A stretch of 28,410 bases of DNA, from NCBI RefSeq assembly GCF_000003815.2, contig NC_049985.1, forward strand, positions 19,036,943 through 19,065,352. The letters run 5' to 3'. Source of the stretch: Branchiostoma floridae. Taxonomy: Eukaryota > Chordata > Leptocardii > Amphioxiformes > Branchiostomatidae. The notes under the pieces are model-generated. The model made no database searches. It had not been told where the DNA came from and worked only from the letters and a program-made list of their open reading frames with translations. The position numbers and the translations under genes were made by a program. Below are positions 18,761 through 27,687 of the stretch, piece after piece (the first letter of the stretch is position 1; each line of letters opens with the position of its first letter).

Positions 18761-20095
18761 TCATAAATGTGACATAAAAACACATAAGATGTTAAAGTGT
18801 TATAAAAAAACAAGGGAGGTTGAACAAAAATACATGGCTACCTTATTAATCAATATTAGTAAATTTGAATTTGGTTAGATGACCCTAGATCCCTTTGGCA
18901 CACGAAAATTCGCAAACCCACAGGTTTAGTGTAGAATTGTTGCCAACAAACATTTGAGAATAGTCACTAAGTCTAGTAGTCCTAGTGTACGTGACGTTCG
19001 GCATTTATACGACGCAAGGGGTTCTGGGACAGGGTCAACAACCTTCATGTTACCTCGTCTTTATGTCAATGGTCACCTGCAACACCAAACAATCAACAGC
19101 AGAGCCTGTCGTTTCCGGGTGGTTTTCTTTCGTACCCAAGGAAGGTCAACCCAAACTAAGGTCAGAACGAGCAATCTTAGCCAGACATTTTTTTCTTCAC
19201 TCAAATATACTATCACTAGATCCTGGCTATGCCAGTAGTGATATCTTATATGTTGTATTAAATATTTACCGATAGCCACGGTGTTACACTAGTTACGCCG
19301 CCATTGTTTGTAATCGAACCCCTGGCTTTTTGTGCTATACGGCCGTGAAAATTCGTCTTGTTTCCAGAATTGTGCAACCATCTGCTCATGACTTGATTAG
19401 TTACCCTGACAACGAGTCCCCAAGGCTTTTAATTAATGATGACACGAATAAATGTCGTGACTAGCTAGTTGTTTATGCATGGATCTAGAACCTACAATAC
19501 GTGGTTGCGGCTATAGTGTAAGGGATTGTGGACGAAAGACTCGGTGCAGAGTTTTAGGTGGGAGTGTGGGGGTGTTATGGAATCTAGAAAACTAGCGCAA
19601 CGTCACAAATCACGGTTGGAAGGATGGTCAGGTAGATTTATTGACCAAGCCCGGGGAGTTTAGAGACTTTTGTATATGGTATTTCTAAAACTGTAAGCGG
19701 AACCCCTGCAACAAGTCGCCACCGCTACGTGTACGTCATATATAAATAAAGGGTAACGGTTTTTTTTTTTTTGGGGGGGGGGGTTAGTCCGATAATTGTT
19801 TTCCAGAAATACACATGGTTTTGTCCTCGAACACTTTACCGTGAACTCATCAAATATGAATTAGGATATTACTGCAGCCGAATTACTGTGACTTAAAGCT
19901 ACACAGACATACGGTACGCTTCATTCAAGGGTAGCGTTCCGCACTCTGTTTTCATTGTACACAAACGGAATGGCAGGTTTTGTCTCGCGCTCATGTGGAA
20001 CGCGTACATTTCAGGACAATAGGGGTCTGTGTGTGTGTGTGGGGGGGGGGGGGGGGGGGTATGCAAACACCGGTAACTAACGCGTCATTTCTGTA
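18761..20095. other. No gene seen
   Basis: Two overlapping open frames of about 95 codons at 18954-19275 have no recognisable domain or convincing splice context. Homopolymer runs of T, then G, at about 19760-19782 and a G-run at 20041-20059 may be unreliable in the assembly. Confidence 0.35.
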
Positions 20096-20099
20096 TACG

Positions 20100-20830
20100 T
20101 TTGACTATCCCATTTTTGGACTAAATGAGCTGAAATTTGGCAGGGTGGTAGAAATAGCAAATAACCCCCGGCGTTTTGTAACTTTTTTTGGTAAAGGCCT
20201 TAGAGATTATGATCTTTATATGAGCACAGGAACCTATCAACACTTTCTTCATAGATCACTTTTGAAATAAGTTATTCTGGGGGTTTTGGCCATTTGTGAC
20301 TAAAATGTATATTTTTGGCTCACATGCCCTTCTATGGAAACCAAATGACCTGACAATTGGTCCATAGGTGTATTTGACATATGACCACAGGTCCCCATCA
20401 ATACTTTCTTCAGAGATCACTTCAAAAATTAGTTATTTTGGGGTTTTCCGCCATTTTTTTTACTAAAAATGTATATTTTTGGCTCCTATACCCTTGTATT
20501 GAAACCAAATGACCTAAAATATGGCATGAAGGTATGTAAGACAAGTGCCCACAGTGCTTCATTTCCCCTTTGAGCATACATTACTTTAAATTGACTAAAA
20601 TGTTAAGTTTTGCTCCTATGCCTATAGTATGAAAATCAAATTATCTAAAATTTAGTATGAGGGTGCGTGCGGTATGTCCCTGCAGGGCTCTATTCACACC
20701 TATGGTGTGCATCACTTAGAAGTTGTTAAATTTGGGATTTTTTTGCCATTTTTGACAAAAAAATGTTTATTTTTGCTTTCTGTGTCATGAAAAAGCCAAC
20801 TAATCTGGAATTTGGTATTGGGGTAGCTTT
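20100..20830. repeat. Degenerate tandem repeat, about 130-165 bp per unit
   Basis: AAACCAAATGACCTGACAAT-like sequence occurs at 20339, 20502, 20632 and 20790, with a more diverged form near 20115. Each is preceded by a TAAAATGTATATTTTTGGCT-like stretch (20301, 20464, 20595, 20757) and, in most units, GGGGTTTT-ccATTT. About five units, all diverged, so it is old. Confidence 0.65.
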
Positions 20831-21433
20831 GGCACTAGCTATAGAAATGGAAATGGGTCACAGAGCAATCCGTTTTGAATACATGGGGGTGTTCTGGAAG
20901 AGTCCATTCTTATATGGAGGGGGGGTAAAATAAAGTTTGGAGCGGGATGATGTTGTGGGACAGGTCAACTCCTGCAAAAGGTTGATATGGAACAGTACAT
21001 TTTTGCATAGGGATGAAGATAGATTGCAATATGCTGTATTTGCTCTCGAGCAAATGTCGGCCTTCCTAAGCTCACAGTGTGATAGTTATGCTCTTTCAAC
21101 TGACAGCATTCCCTGTTTTCTTTTATCGGCAACAACAGAATTTCCCCGTACAATAGAACTTGTTCATCAGAAGTTGTGGAATGGTCTATTGTTACTAACA
21201 AGAAATGGAAATCTTATCATATGCTAGGCTATGTCCAGGGGCTAAGATTGAGTAAAACCATGTGAATCAACATAATCTTCACATAATTGCAAAATATATA
21301 ATCCTTATGTGAAACTTGCGTCAAAGGTCCTTCTTTAATCCAAGTAAAAGCTTTCTTTTGTTTTTTCCGTACCAAAGGACAAGGTTCTTTAGCATTGTTT
21401 TGAATGAAGGACAGCTAACTGCATCTTGCAAGA

Positions 21434-21485
21434 ATGTGGACAAATCAGAACCAGCGAAGCACCCACTTAGACAGTGAAATGAAAG
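21434..21485 (+). CDS. TIR-ankyrin gene exon 1 (start)
   Basis: The ATG at 21434 is the first after an in-frame TAA at 21416. It encodes M-W-T-N-Q-N-Q-R-S-T-H-L-D-S-E-M-K and ends in phase 1 before GTAAAC. It joins the TIR exon through a GAA codon. The start is supported by phase and the upstream stop only, so a non-coding or different first exon remains possible. Confidence 0.5.
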
Positions 21486-22201
21486 GTAAACAACTTTTTA
21501 TGGCAAAGATCACTGTATATATGCAATTTGAAATTGTTTTATCATTTTTATTTTTCTTATTTCTATTCATGTCTTAGTCATTTCTATGTGTAAATTTACA
21601 TTTTACGTTTCTTTGACGCTCAGTAAAATTGACCTTTCACCCTCTCTTTCCAGAACCTCGTGTTTTTGTCATCCACGCAGGGGAAGACAAAGAGTCATTT
21701 GTTCGCCCATTGGTTCGCACTCTGCTACGACAGGGGTTGTCTGAAAAAGACATATTTTTCGATGATGTTTCCATCAGACCTGGTGATGTCATCAGGGACA
21801 GAATAATGTCGGCCTTATCAAGTGAAAGTTTAGAGCTTGCTGTCGTTGTCGTCAGTACCTCATTCCTTACCAAGCCATACTGGCCTAGGCTAGAGTTTGA
21901 AACATGTTTGAAAAATAACAAACATGTATTCCCAATTTGGGTTGATTCCAATTATGACAACTTCAAGGTATTCAGTGAATCTGTCGGAAAGTATTCACCT
22001 ACATTAAAGCAGATGAGTGCGAAACGTGTACAGAGAGATGACGTCATTATTGAGCTGCCATACATTGCCGCAGAGATAACAGAGAAGCTCTCTACACTGA
22101 GGCATCACGTGACCAAACCTTCAGGTTTGTGACATACACGGTTTTATTGGGTTGACATAGATAGTTGTTCATTACTGGCATAAACACACACACACACACA
22201 C

Positions 22202-22261
<60 letters not shown>

Positions 22262-25200
22262 AAAGACATTGGGGTAAATTTCCCCAGCATAACCTGTGAA
22301 ACTTTACCTAGCGGAAGAATAGCTTTTGAGGGAACTAGAATGTATCGAGATCACTGTCACCTTTTATTTTCACAGACATACACAGACAAAGACAAACACA
22401 TAAAAACAGACACACATAGAAACAAGCACACACGCACCGCCCCCCCCCCCCCCCAAAAAAAAACACACACACACACACAAACACACACAGACACAGAAAA
22501 ATCTTTCTTATCCATTCCTTACCATACCTTACTACAAAAAGGCAACTGTACGGTTCTCTCCCAACCATTTCATTTGTAGTGAGGCAGCGTACAAGTGGTT
22601 CGTATCTACGAGCCTGCAGAACGACTGATCGACTGCTTGCCCGAAGGAAGGCACAAAGTGGGTCGACCCCACATTACGATAAAGACAATGACTGGAAGGG
22701 ACATTGGTCTCTCATAGTCTACTTTAATGTTTGCCACAAAATATCGGTTGTGCTGGAAAAATTCATTTAACGTTACGTTACCAGGAACATTTAGGATGTA
22801 TGGTAAGGCCACAGCAAGTAAATTTTATGGATAATTTATGGAATTATACCAAATTAGTGTCACTTTTACTACGCTAGTTCAGGTCTGAAATGAAGCCTTG
22901 TTGGCTGTAATACCATGTTTTGTCACTTCAATTTTTTTTTGCAAGGTTTATTTCGTATAACGTTAGATGTATTTGAAAATTTAGCCGTCTTGTTTTTTAC
23001 CAATCTTGTTTTTTCACCCTATCTCACTATTTTTCAGTCTGTAGAGGGTGTTATCCATAAAATTTACTTGCTATGGCCTAATGATGATGTCCATCTTATA
23101 TCTATTACAGAGGAACCTCCGAAGATGAGGGTGGAGACGTTCCATGAGGCTGTGAAGCATGGAGATGTAGACACTGTCAGGAGGGGACTGGAGGGTGGGC
23201 TACAAGACGGCGTTCAGCTTAAAGACTTTAAAAAATTTCTACATATTGGCGGGGTAAGTTCAATGATTATTCCCGCTAATAGTTTATTCTAGGCAGTTTA
23301 CACTGTCAGGAGGGGACTGGAGGGTGGGCTACAAGACGGCGTTCAGCTTAAAGACTTTAAAAAATTTCTACATATTGGCGGGGTAAGTTCAATGATTATT
23401 CCCGCTAATAGTTTATTCTAGGCAGTTTGGACATGTCCGAGCAACGATACAAATTACCTAAACGATATCACATCACATAAACGGAACATAAACGATACAA
23501 ATTAAGTCATATAAAAATATTTTCATGCATATGTATGAGTAATCAATATTACCATAAGCAATATGATGTGAATTGATATATTTCATAATAAAAACCTTTT
23601 GATGAACAAACAAGAGTATAAAATTCTTCTCCGTTAGGAATACATAATCGTATATCCAGAACAGCTTTAAGCAGAAAAATACAATGAATGTTAAACCATG
23701 CACAGTAGTTTGATATAGACGTGAAGTCTAGGAGAAATTTGCATGCTTGCATGCTACTGAGTGTTGCTTTCTGTACAAGATGTCTGGTTGAATAAAAATA
23801 TCATAAAGTAGATCGCATGGACATTGCTTGAAATGACATGGACGACTCATTCGAACAAAAAATGAATTACATTTTGACGTGAGTCCATATTGACTATTGA
23901 TTTCTTTACAGATCGACAATACGCCCTTGCATTTAGCAAGCATGTTCGGGTATGCAGAGGTCGCAGAATTATTGATTCAATATGGTGACGACATTGAGGC
24001 GAAGAACGTCATAGTAAGTAAAAATAATTCTGCCCTAAAACATCCCCAGTTCTGAAACGTCAATCAGAAGGAGAGTTCACAGGACATTTAGTTAAGCAAT
24101 CAGAATACCACCCAACAGGGAGAATGGAATAATCACAATGCAAGTACAGAAGAGACGATTTATAAACAATTGACATGCCAAGATTAAAATGTTACGTATT
24201 TTTTGTGGACAATAATGAAGTATGTAATTTCCGTATGTAGCAAAATGATAAATATGAATTTTTAAATGTATTTCTCAGAAATTCGATAAATGAATTTACA
24301 AGTGTAATATCAAAAGATCTATGCCTTATGTAGGAATATGTATGTCGCATACGGCTTAGTTTGGATAGGCTATATGTGAATAATGTTACTGTAGCCACCT
24401 TCTAAATAAGCCACGTTCGCTAAGCTCACTCTGTAGATTTATTTGATGGTTATGGCAAATGGCATCCATATAAACCGAGGGATAGGAGGGTCATTAATCA
24501 TCTATTGATGGACCCAACAAAATCTTGTTGCTATAACCCTAATTTTTGCCGGTGCTTGAATCGAGAGAAGCGGTTCAATGGTTCGTTTGGTTTCGATGGA
24601 TCCATGGATCTTCTAACGTAGTCCTTGTTTAAGGCATTTTAAACGCAGTTCACTCAACCTAGTCAATTTGACTGAGCGGTCTAAGGTGCTGCGTTTGGAA
24701 CGCATTTATTTTGCAGGCCTGGGTTCGAACCCCTTTTTACAACGAAGTTTTTTTTTTCTTTGTTCAACAAATCCCATGTATGTCTTTGATAGAAAATAGA
24801 CAAATTCTTTTTATGCTTTTTCCCAAAATACGCAACGACCATCTTTTTTGAAAAGCTTTCTTGTTTCTTTTCAGCATCAGATGACACCACTCCATCTAGC
24901 TGCTGTCTACGGCCGCGCTAGGACTTGTGAGGTTTTGATTCGTTCTGGCGCTAACACTATGTCTAGAGATTGGGTAATATACTTATTTCACACAATCTCT
25001 TTATATGTCACTCAGTAAACTAGAGAAAACATTTTCAAAATTATAACTTTGTTTATTACCCCCTAAAAGATGGTTCTTCTCTGTCTACATTTTATTTAAC
25101 TGCCGGGAACTGTTAGCTCTTTTGTGCCATGTATCATCATAAGTGTTGCCCATCATGAGTCTTATTCTGTACGGGAATGTTTGTGAATTTTCTGCTTTTG

Positions 25201-25390
25201 CATTGCAGCCTGCATTTACAGACGTTATTGCGGTCTTTAGAAATCATGAATCTAACACTAATGACCTTCTCTGAACAATTTTCCCTTGCAGTTAATGAGT
25301 ACACCCCTACACGAGGCTGCTGGAAATGGCAACATTGAAATTTGCGAGCTTCTTGTTCGTTCAGGAGCTGACATACTGGCCCTAAATAAG
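21434..25390 (+). CDS. TIR-ankyrin protein gene, 5' part (6 exons seen)
   Basis: Exons: 21434-21485, 21654-22124, 23111-23253, 23912-24013, 24875-24973, 25292-25390. They give an open frame of about 322 residues and continue past the window or into lost sequence. A 17-residue leader is followed by a TIR domain (residues about 20-150), a short linker, a degenerate ankyrin-like segment (about 180-222) and three canonical ankyrin repeats (223-322). TIR domains signal in innate immunity or cleave NAD+, and ankyrin repeats bind proteins. The joining of the two is seen directly in compatible splice phases (1,1,0,0,0). No signal peptide or membrane helix appears, so it is probably cytosolic. The ligand and partner cannot be told. 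Confidence 0.8.
21654..22124 (+). CDS. TIR-ankyrin gene exon 2: complete TIR domain
   Basis: The acceptor CTTTCCAG ends at 21653 and the donor GTTTGT starts at 22125; 471 nt, phase 1/1. Box 1 is R-V-F-V-I-H-A-G-E-D. The BB-loop region is F-F-D-D-V-S-I-R-P-G-D. Strand D is L-A-V-V-V-V-S-T-S-F-L, followed by K-P-Y-W-P-R-L-E-F-E. The W-x3-E spacing is the one that carries the catalytic glutamate in SARM1 and plant TIR NADases (residue 98 in my numbering). The whole domain on one symmetric exon is easily shuffled. Confidence 0.85.
22125..23110. repeat. TIR-ankyrin intron 2 with (CA)n and poly-C/A runs
   Basis: A (CA)n tract lies at about 22184-22259, and a second CA-rich stretch with a run of C and then A at about 22375-22497. 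The open frames over these tracts are low-complexity shadows. A 63-codon frame at 22579-22770 after TTTGTAG is not needed for the gene model. Confidence 0.8.
23111..23253 (+). CDS. TIR-ankyrin gene exon 3: linker and degenerate ankyrin segment
   Basis: The acceptor TCTATTACAG ends at 23110 and the donor GTAAGT starts at 23254; entry phase 1, exit phase 0. It encodes E-E-P-P-K-M-R-V-E-T-F-H-E-A-V-K-H-G-D, then V-D-T-V-R-R-G-L-E-G-G. This resembles the helix pair of an ankyrin repeat without the TPLH motif. The end reads K-K-F-L-H-I-G-G. The second half of this exon, with its donor, is duplicated just downstream. Confidence 0.72.
23171..23428. repeat. Perfect 129-bp tandem duplication spanning an exon end
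   Basis: 23171-23299 and 23300-23428 are identical by eye over all 129 bp. The unit holds the last 83 nt of exon 3, its GTAAGT donor, and 46 bp of intron ending GGCAGTTT. Identity points to a very recent event, an unfixed allele, or an assembly error. Confidence 0.92.
23912..24013 (+). CDS. TIR-ankyrin gene exon 4: ankyrin repeat
   Basis: 102 nt, phase 0/0, acceptor TTTCTTTACAG, donor GTAAGT. It holds one whole ankyrin repeat, with N-T-P-L-H-L-A-S-M-F-G, then A-E-V-A-E-L-L-I-Q-Y-G-D-D-I-E-A-K-N. Confidence 0.85.
24664..24733 (+). mobile_element. tRNA-Leu-like pseudogene or SINE head in an ankyrin intron
   Basis: GAGCGGTCTAAGGTGCTGCG is a typical tRNA-Leu A-box and D-arm, and GGGTTCGAACCCC a strong B-box. 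The sequence TGCG-TTTGGAA-CGCA would form an anticodon arm whose anticodon is TGG, not a Leu anticodon. The 5' and 3' flanks do not pair as an acceptor stem. A TTTTT Pol III stop follows at about 24734. I judge it non-functional as a tRNA. Confidence 0.55.
24875..24973 (+). CDS. TIR-ankyrin gene exon 5: ankyrin repeat
   Basis: 99 nt, phase 0/0, acceptor TTTCTTTTCAG, donor GTAATA. One 33-residue repeat with M-T-P-L-H-L-A-A-V-Y-G-R-A, then T-C-E-V-L-I-R-S-G-A-N. Confidence 0.85.
25292..25390 (+). CDS. TIR-ankyrin gene exon 6: ankyrin repeat
   Basis: 99 nt, phase 0/0, acceptor TTCCCTTGCAG, donor GTAATG. One 33-residue repeat with S-T-P-L-H-E-A-A-G-N-G-N, then I-C-E-L-L-V-R-S-G-A-D-I. No later ankyrin exon was found before the right edge. 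Confidence 0.85.
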
Positions 25391-25552
25391 GTAATGATGA
25401 TACTGTTTTCAAGGTTAGTTTGGCTTTATATCAACAATAACAAAACTATGAAAAATGTTACCATCATTAAGATGAAGAGCGGCCCATAGCGATAAATGTA
25501 GCAGCATTTCTTCTCCCTAAGTCAGAAACATCAAGCATAGGCAAGCTTGACT

Positions 25553-26170
25553 TCATCATCATCATCATTCATCCTCTTGTGAGGTGGAGCAGACGACGTT
25601 AGTCCTCCAGAACTGCTTGTCTTCAATCGCAGAGAGTAGCCCGTGTCCTTCCAGCCCTGTTTCGGCCTCAATGGGTTTCTTGAGAGTTATATATTTGGGC
25701 GGCCGACCCGTCTTTTAGTGTCGGAGGACCACAACAGGAGTCTTCCAGCTGGTTCGTTGCCACGAGCCACATGCAAGTTACAGCCGACGCTGTTTAACTT
25801 TTGTAGAGACTTTTGTAGTGATCCGTACAACTGTTTGTTTGTGGTATGTTTCCATCATGGTCTGTTGTATACTACACGAAGCATCCTCGTATATGTGCCA
25901 TTGAGTTTTTGGTATTCTGACTTGGTCATAAGCCAAGATTCAGATCCGTCCAAAAGAATTGTTTCAATACATGTCTGTCTTGGTTAAGAAAACAGCTAGA
26001 CTTTACTGACAGCATCAGGCGAAGCATCAAGTGGATTTTTTGTATCTCTCGTGTTCTGGACAAGCTTGAGTTATGGTCATGATTGCTTTTGGTTGTAGAC
26101 AACGCTTGTGCTCGGAAAGACGTCTATTCCACCAATAGAAACTTTAATGCAGACCAATGTATTGGTAATA
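25553..26170 (-). pseudogene. Non-LTR retrotransposon RT, C-terminal remnant
   Basis: Minus strand, ending at a (TGA)n tail (about 25553-25568). Segments seen in more than one frame are GSESWLMTKSEYQKL, YTRMLRVVYN, GNEPAGRLLLWSS, KRRVGRP, IEAETGLEG and FWRTNVVCSTSQEDE. These correspond to the region after the catalytic domain in RTE/L1-type reverse transcriptases. At least one frameshift near 25705 and in-frame stops make it dead. A short simple tail fits an RTE-like element. The 5' border is approximate. Confidence 0.6.
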
Positions 26171-27640
26171 TTAGGACGTAATATGCATCATTTATTAGTT
26201 AATAATCACAACCTAATTCGCTGAATTAGAACAATCATCGCAAACAAGACCCTCCTAGTGTAAGGACAACATATTTTCATGTATGTGGGCCTATAAGTTA
26301 CTGTGGGCTGACAAGACAACATCAGATGTCAATCACCTGCAGATCACATTATTTAGAAATACTCATATCTTTGATATGAGGGTAGAATTCGATAATGAAT
26401 ATAGACAACAACAGGATTGTTTATTTTCCCTTCAAAACTTCAAGAGCGCTGGAACGGATGAATTCAAAGCTTTACAGAAACTTGTGAAATGCCAACAGGC
26501 GCTCATTCGGCGGCCTGGCTCATAAGAGCTCAGAGACCGGTGTGCTGTGCCATATGTGGCAGTGTTTCGGTTTGGGAGATCACAGTCTTTAAGACATGTC
26601 TGTATGGTGCAATGACACTCCTAAATGTTTGCATGCAATACTGTAGGGTTATTTCAACTCACTATGTAAAGAACTAGAAGGAAAATTTACCTTTTGTATA
26701 CGACAAGAAGCAGCTACCCAAGCAACTGGATATGATTTTGGGGACAGTCAAAACCTACCTGACACGTTTCCAAGATCATATCCAGTTGCTTGTGTAACCG
26801 CCTTTAGGCACATCGTATAACGTGGATGTCTAACCTTCATTGACGTACTTTTTGGCATAGTCCAGTCATCCTTATTGAAGTTTTCAGTGGCCGTAAACAG
26901 TAACAGTAAGTTAAACATTAACAGTAACTGCCGACTGTTCTGTGGGTGCACCAAGACGAAAATAACTGAAATGATACTAGTTACATAATAATATGTTTGC
27001 TAGATTAAAATGACGATCATTAGACTTAGATTAGGTATAATTTAACAACGTTTGCATAATGAATAAGGAAATGGTATAATAGCATCCATGTATGCAATAT
27101 TTGATTTAGAAAAGGAAATAATGAACCCGTATTAATCATGCTAATGAAATACATCTTTGCACTTCTTTTATGAGAAACGTCAAACATACCATAGAGATTT
27201 CCACAGCGATGAGACAAACTTATTTGGTAATTATGAGGTTTTGAAACTTATGGTGGACAGATGATGTTTGTGAGTTGACATTGACAATTGGTAAATCTTA
27301 AGAGAAACACAAACATTATGATAATATCCGGTAGTAGAATCGAAAATTCAAAATAACGACAACAACAAATAAGGAGTATGTATTGTTGCATGATGATGTT
27401 ATATTTTCGTTGAACTTATTTTACGCTGTTATTGTTTGTACAACAAGGCATAATTCAACCGCTAATTGCAAGCTAAAACTGGTTTTATCATAAATAAACC
27501 ATTTCATTGATTGCTAGATAGATAGATGGATTGATTTGATTGATAGACTGGTAGAAAGATCCATGAATAACTTCATCAGGTTGGCAATTATTCATATAGT
27601 AAGGTTCTTTTAGCACAACCAGAAAATAACTTACTTCCGA
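26171..27640. other. No further exon seen
   Basis: Either the downstream intron of the TIR-ankyrin gene or intergenic DNA. Small frames at 26283-26525 and 26748-26954 (minus) have no recognisable domain. GATAGATAGAT and related simple repeats lie near 27511. A strong hairpin at 26720-26791 is listed separately. Confidence 0.35.
26720..26791. repeat. Perfect 17-bp inverted repeat, 38-nt loop
   Basis: AAGCAACTGGATATGAT at 26720-26736 is exactly complementary in reverse to 26775-26791. It could be the end of a repeat element or a local inverted duplication. Confidence 0.8.
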
Positions 27641-27641
27641 C

Positions 27642-27671
27642 GTTTCGGTGTCTGTCAGACACCATCATCAG
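27642..27671 (-). ncRNA. Hammerhead-ribozyme-like core at the Penelope 3' end
   Basis: On the minus strand CTGATGA (27671-27665) is followed by T, then GGTGTC-TGACA-GACACC (a perfect stem of six), then GAAAC (27646-27642). This is the order of the conserved hammerhead core (CUGAUGA, stem II, GAAA). Penelope-like elements are known to carry hammerhead motifs in their terminal repeats. The extra T between CTGATGA and the stem departs from consensus, and I cannot see a clear stem III, so self-cleavage is not shown. Confidence 0.4.
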
Positions 27672-27687
27672 GGTGGAATGACGGGAA

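Noticed and set aside
18954-19275. Two overlapping frames of about 95 codons
   Set aside because: Overlap in different frames with no domain or codon bias to choose either.
20937-21227. 96-codon frame before the TIR-ankyrin gene
   Set aside because: It begins with TTG, has no recognisable domain and lacks a clear donor in phase with exon 1 or 2. It could be 5' UTR or an old element.
22340-22579. Short frames on both strands over CA and C/A runs
   Set aside because: Low-complexity sequence only.
22579-22770. Possible extra exon between TIR exon and exon 3
   Set aside because: An acceptor-like TTTGTAG is present and entry phase 1 would be open, but no good donor returns to phase 1. Direct splicing 22124 to 23111 already gives an open frame.
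26283-26525. 80-codon frame after the last ankyrin exon
   Set aside because: No ankyrin motif, no splice site in phase 0 and no recognisable domain.
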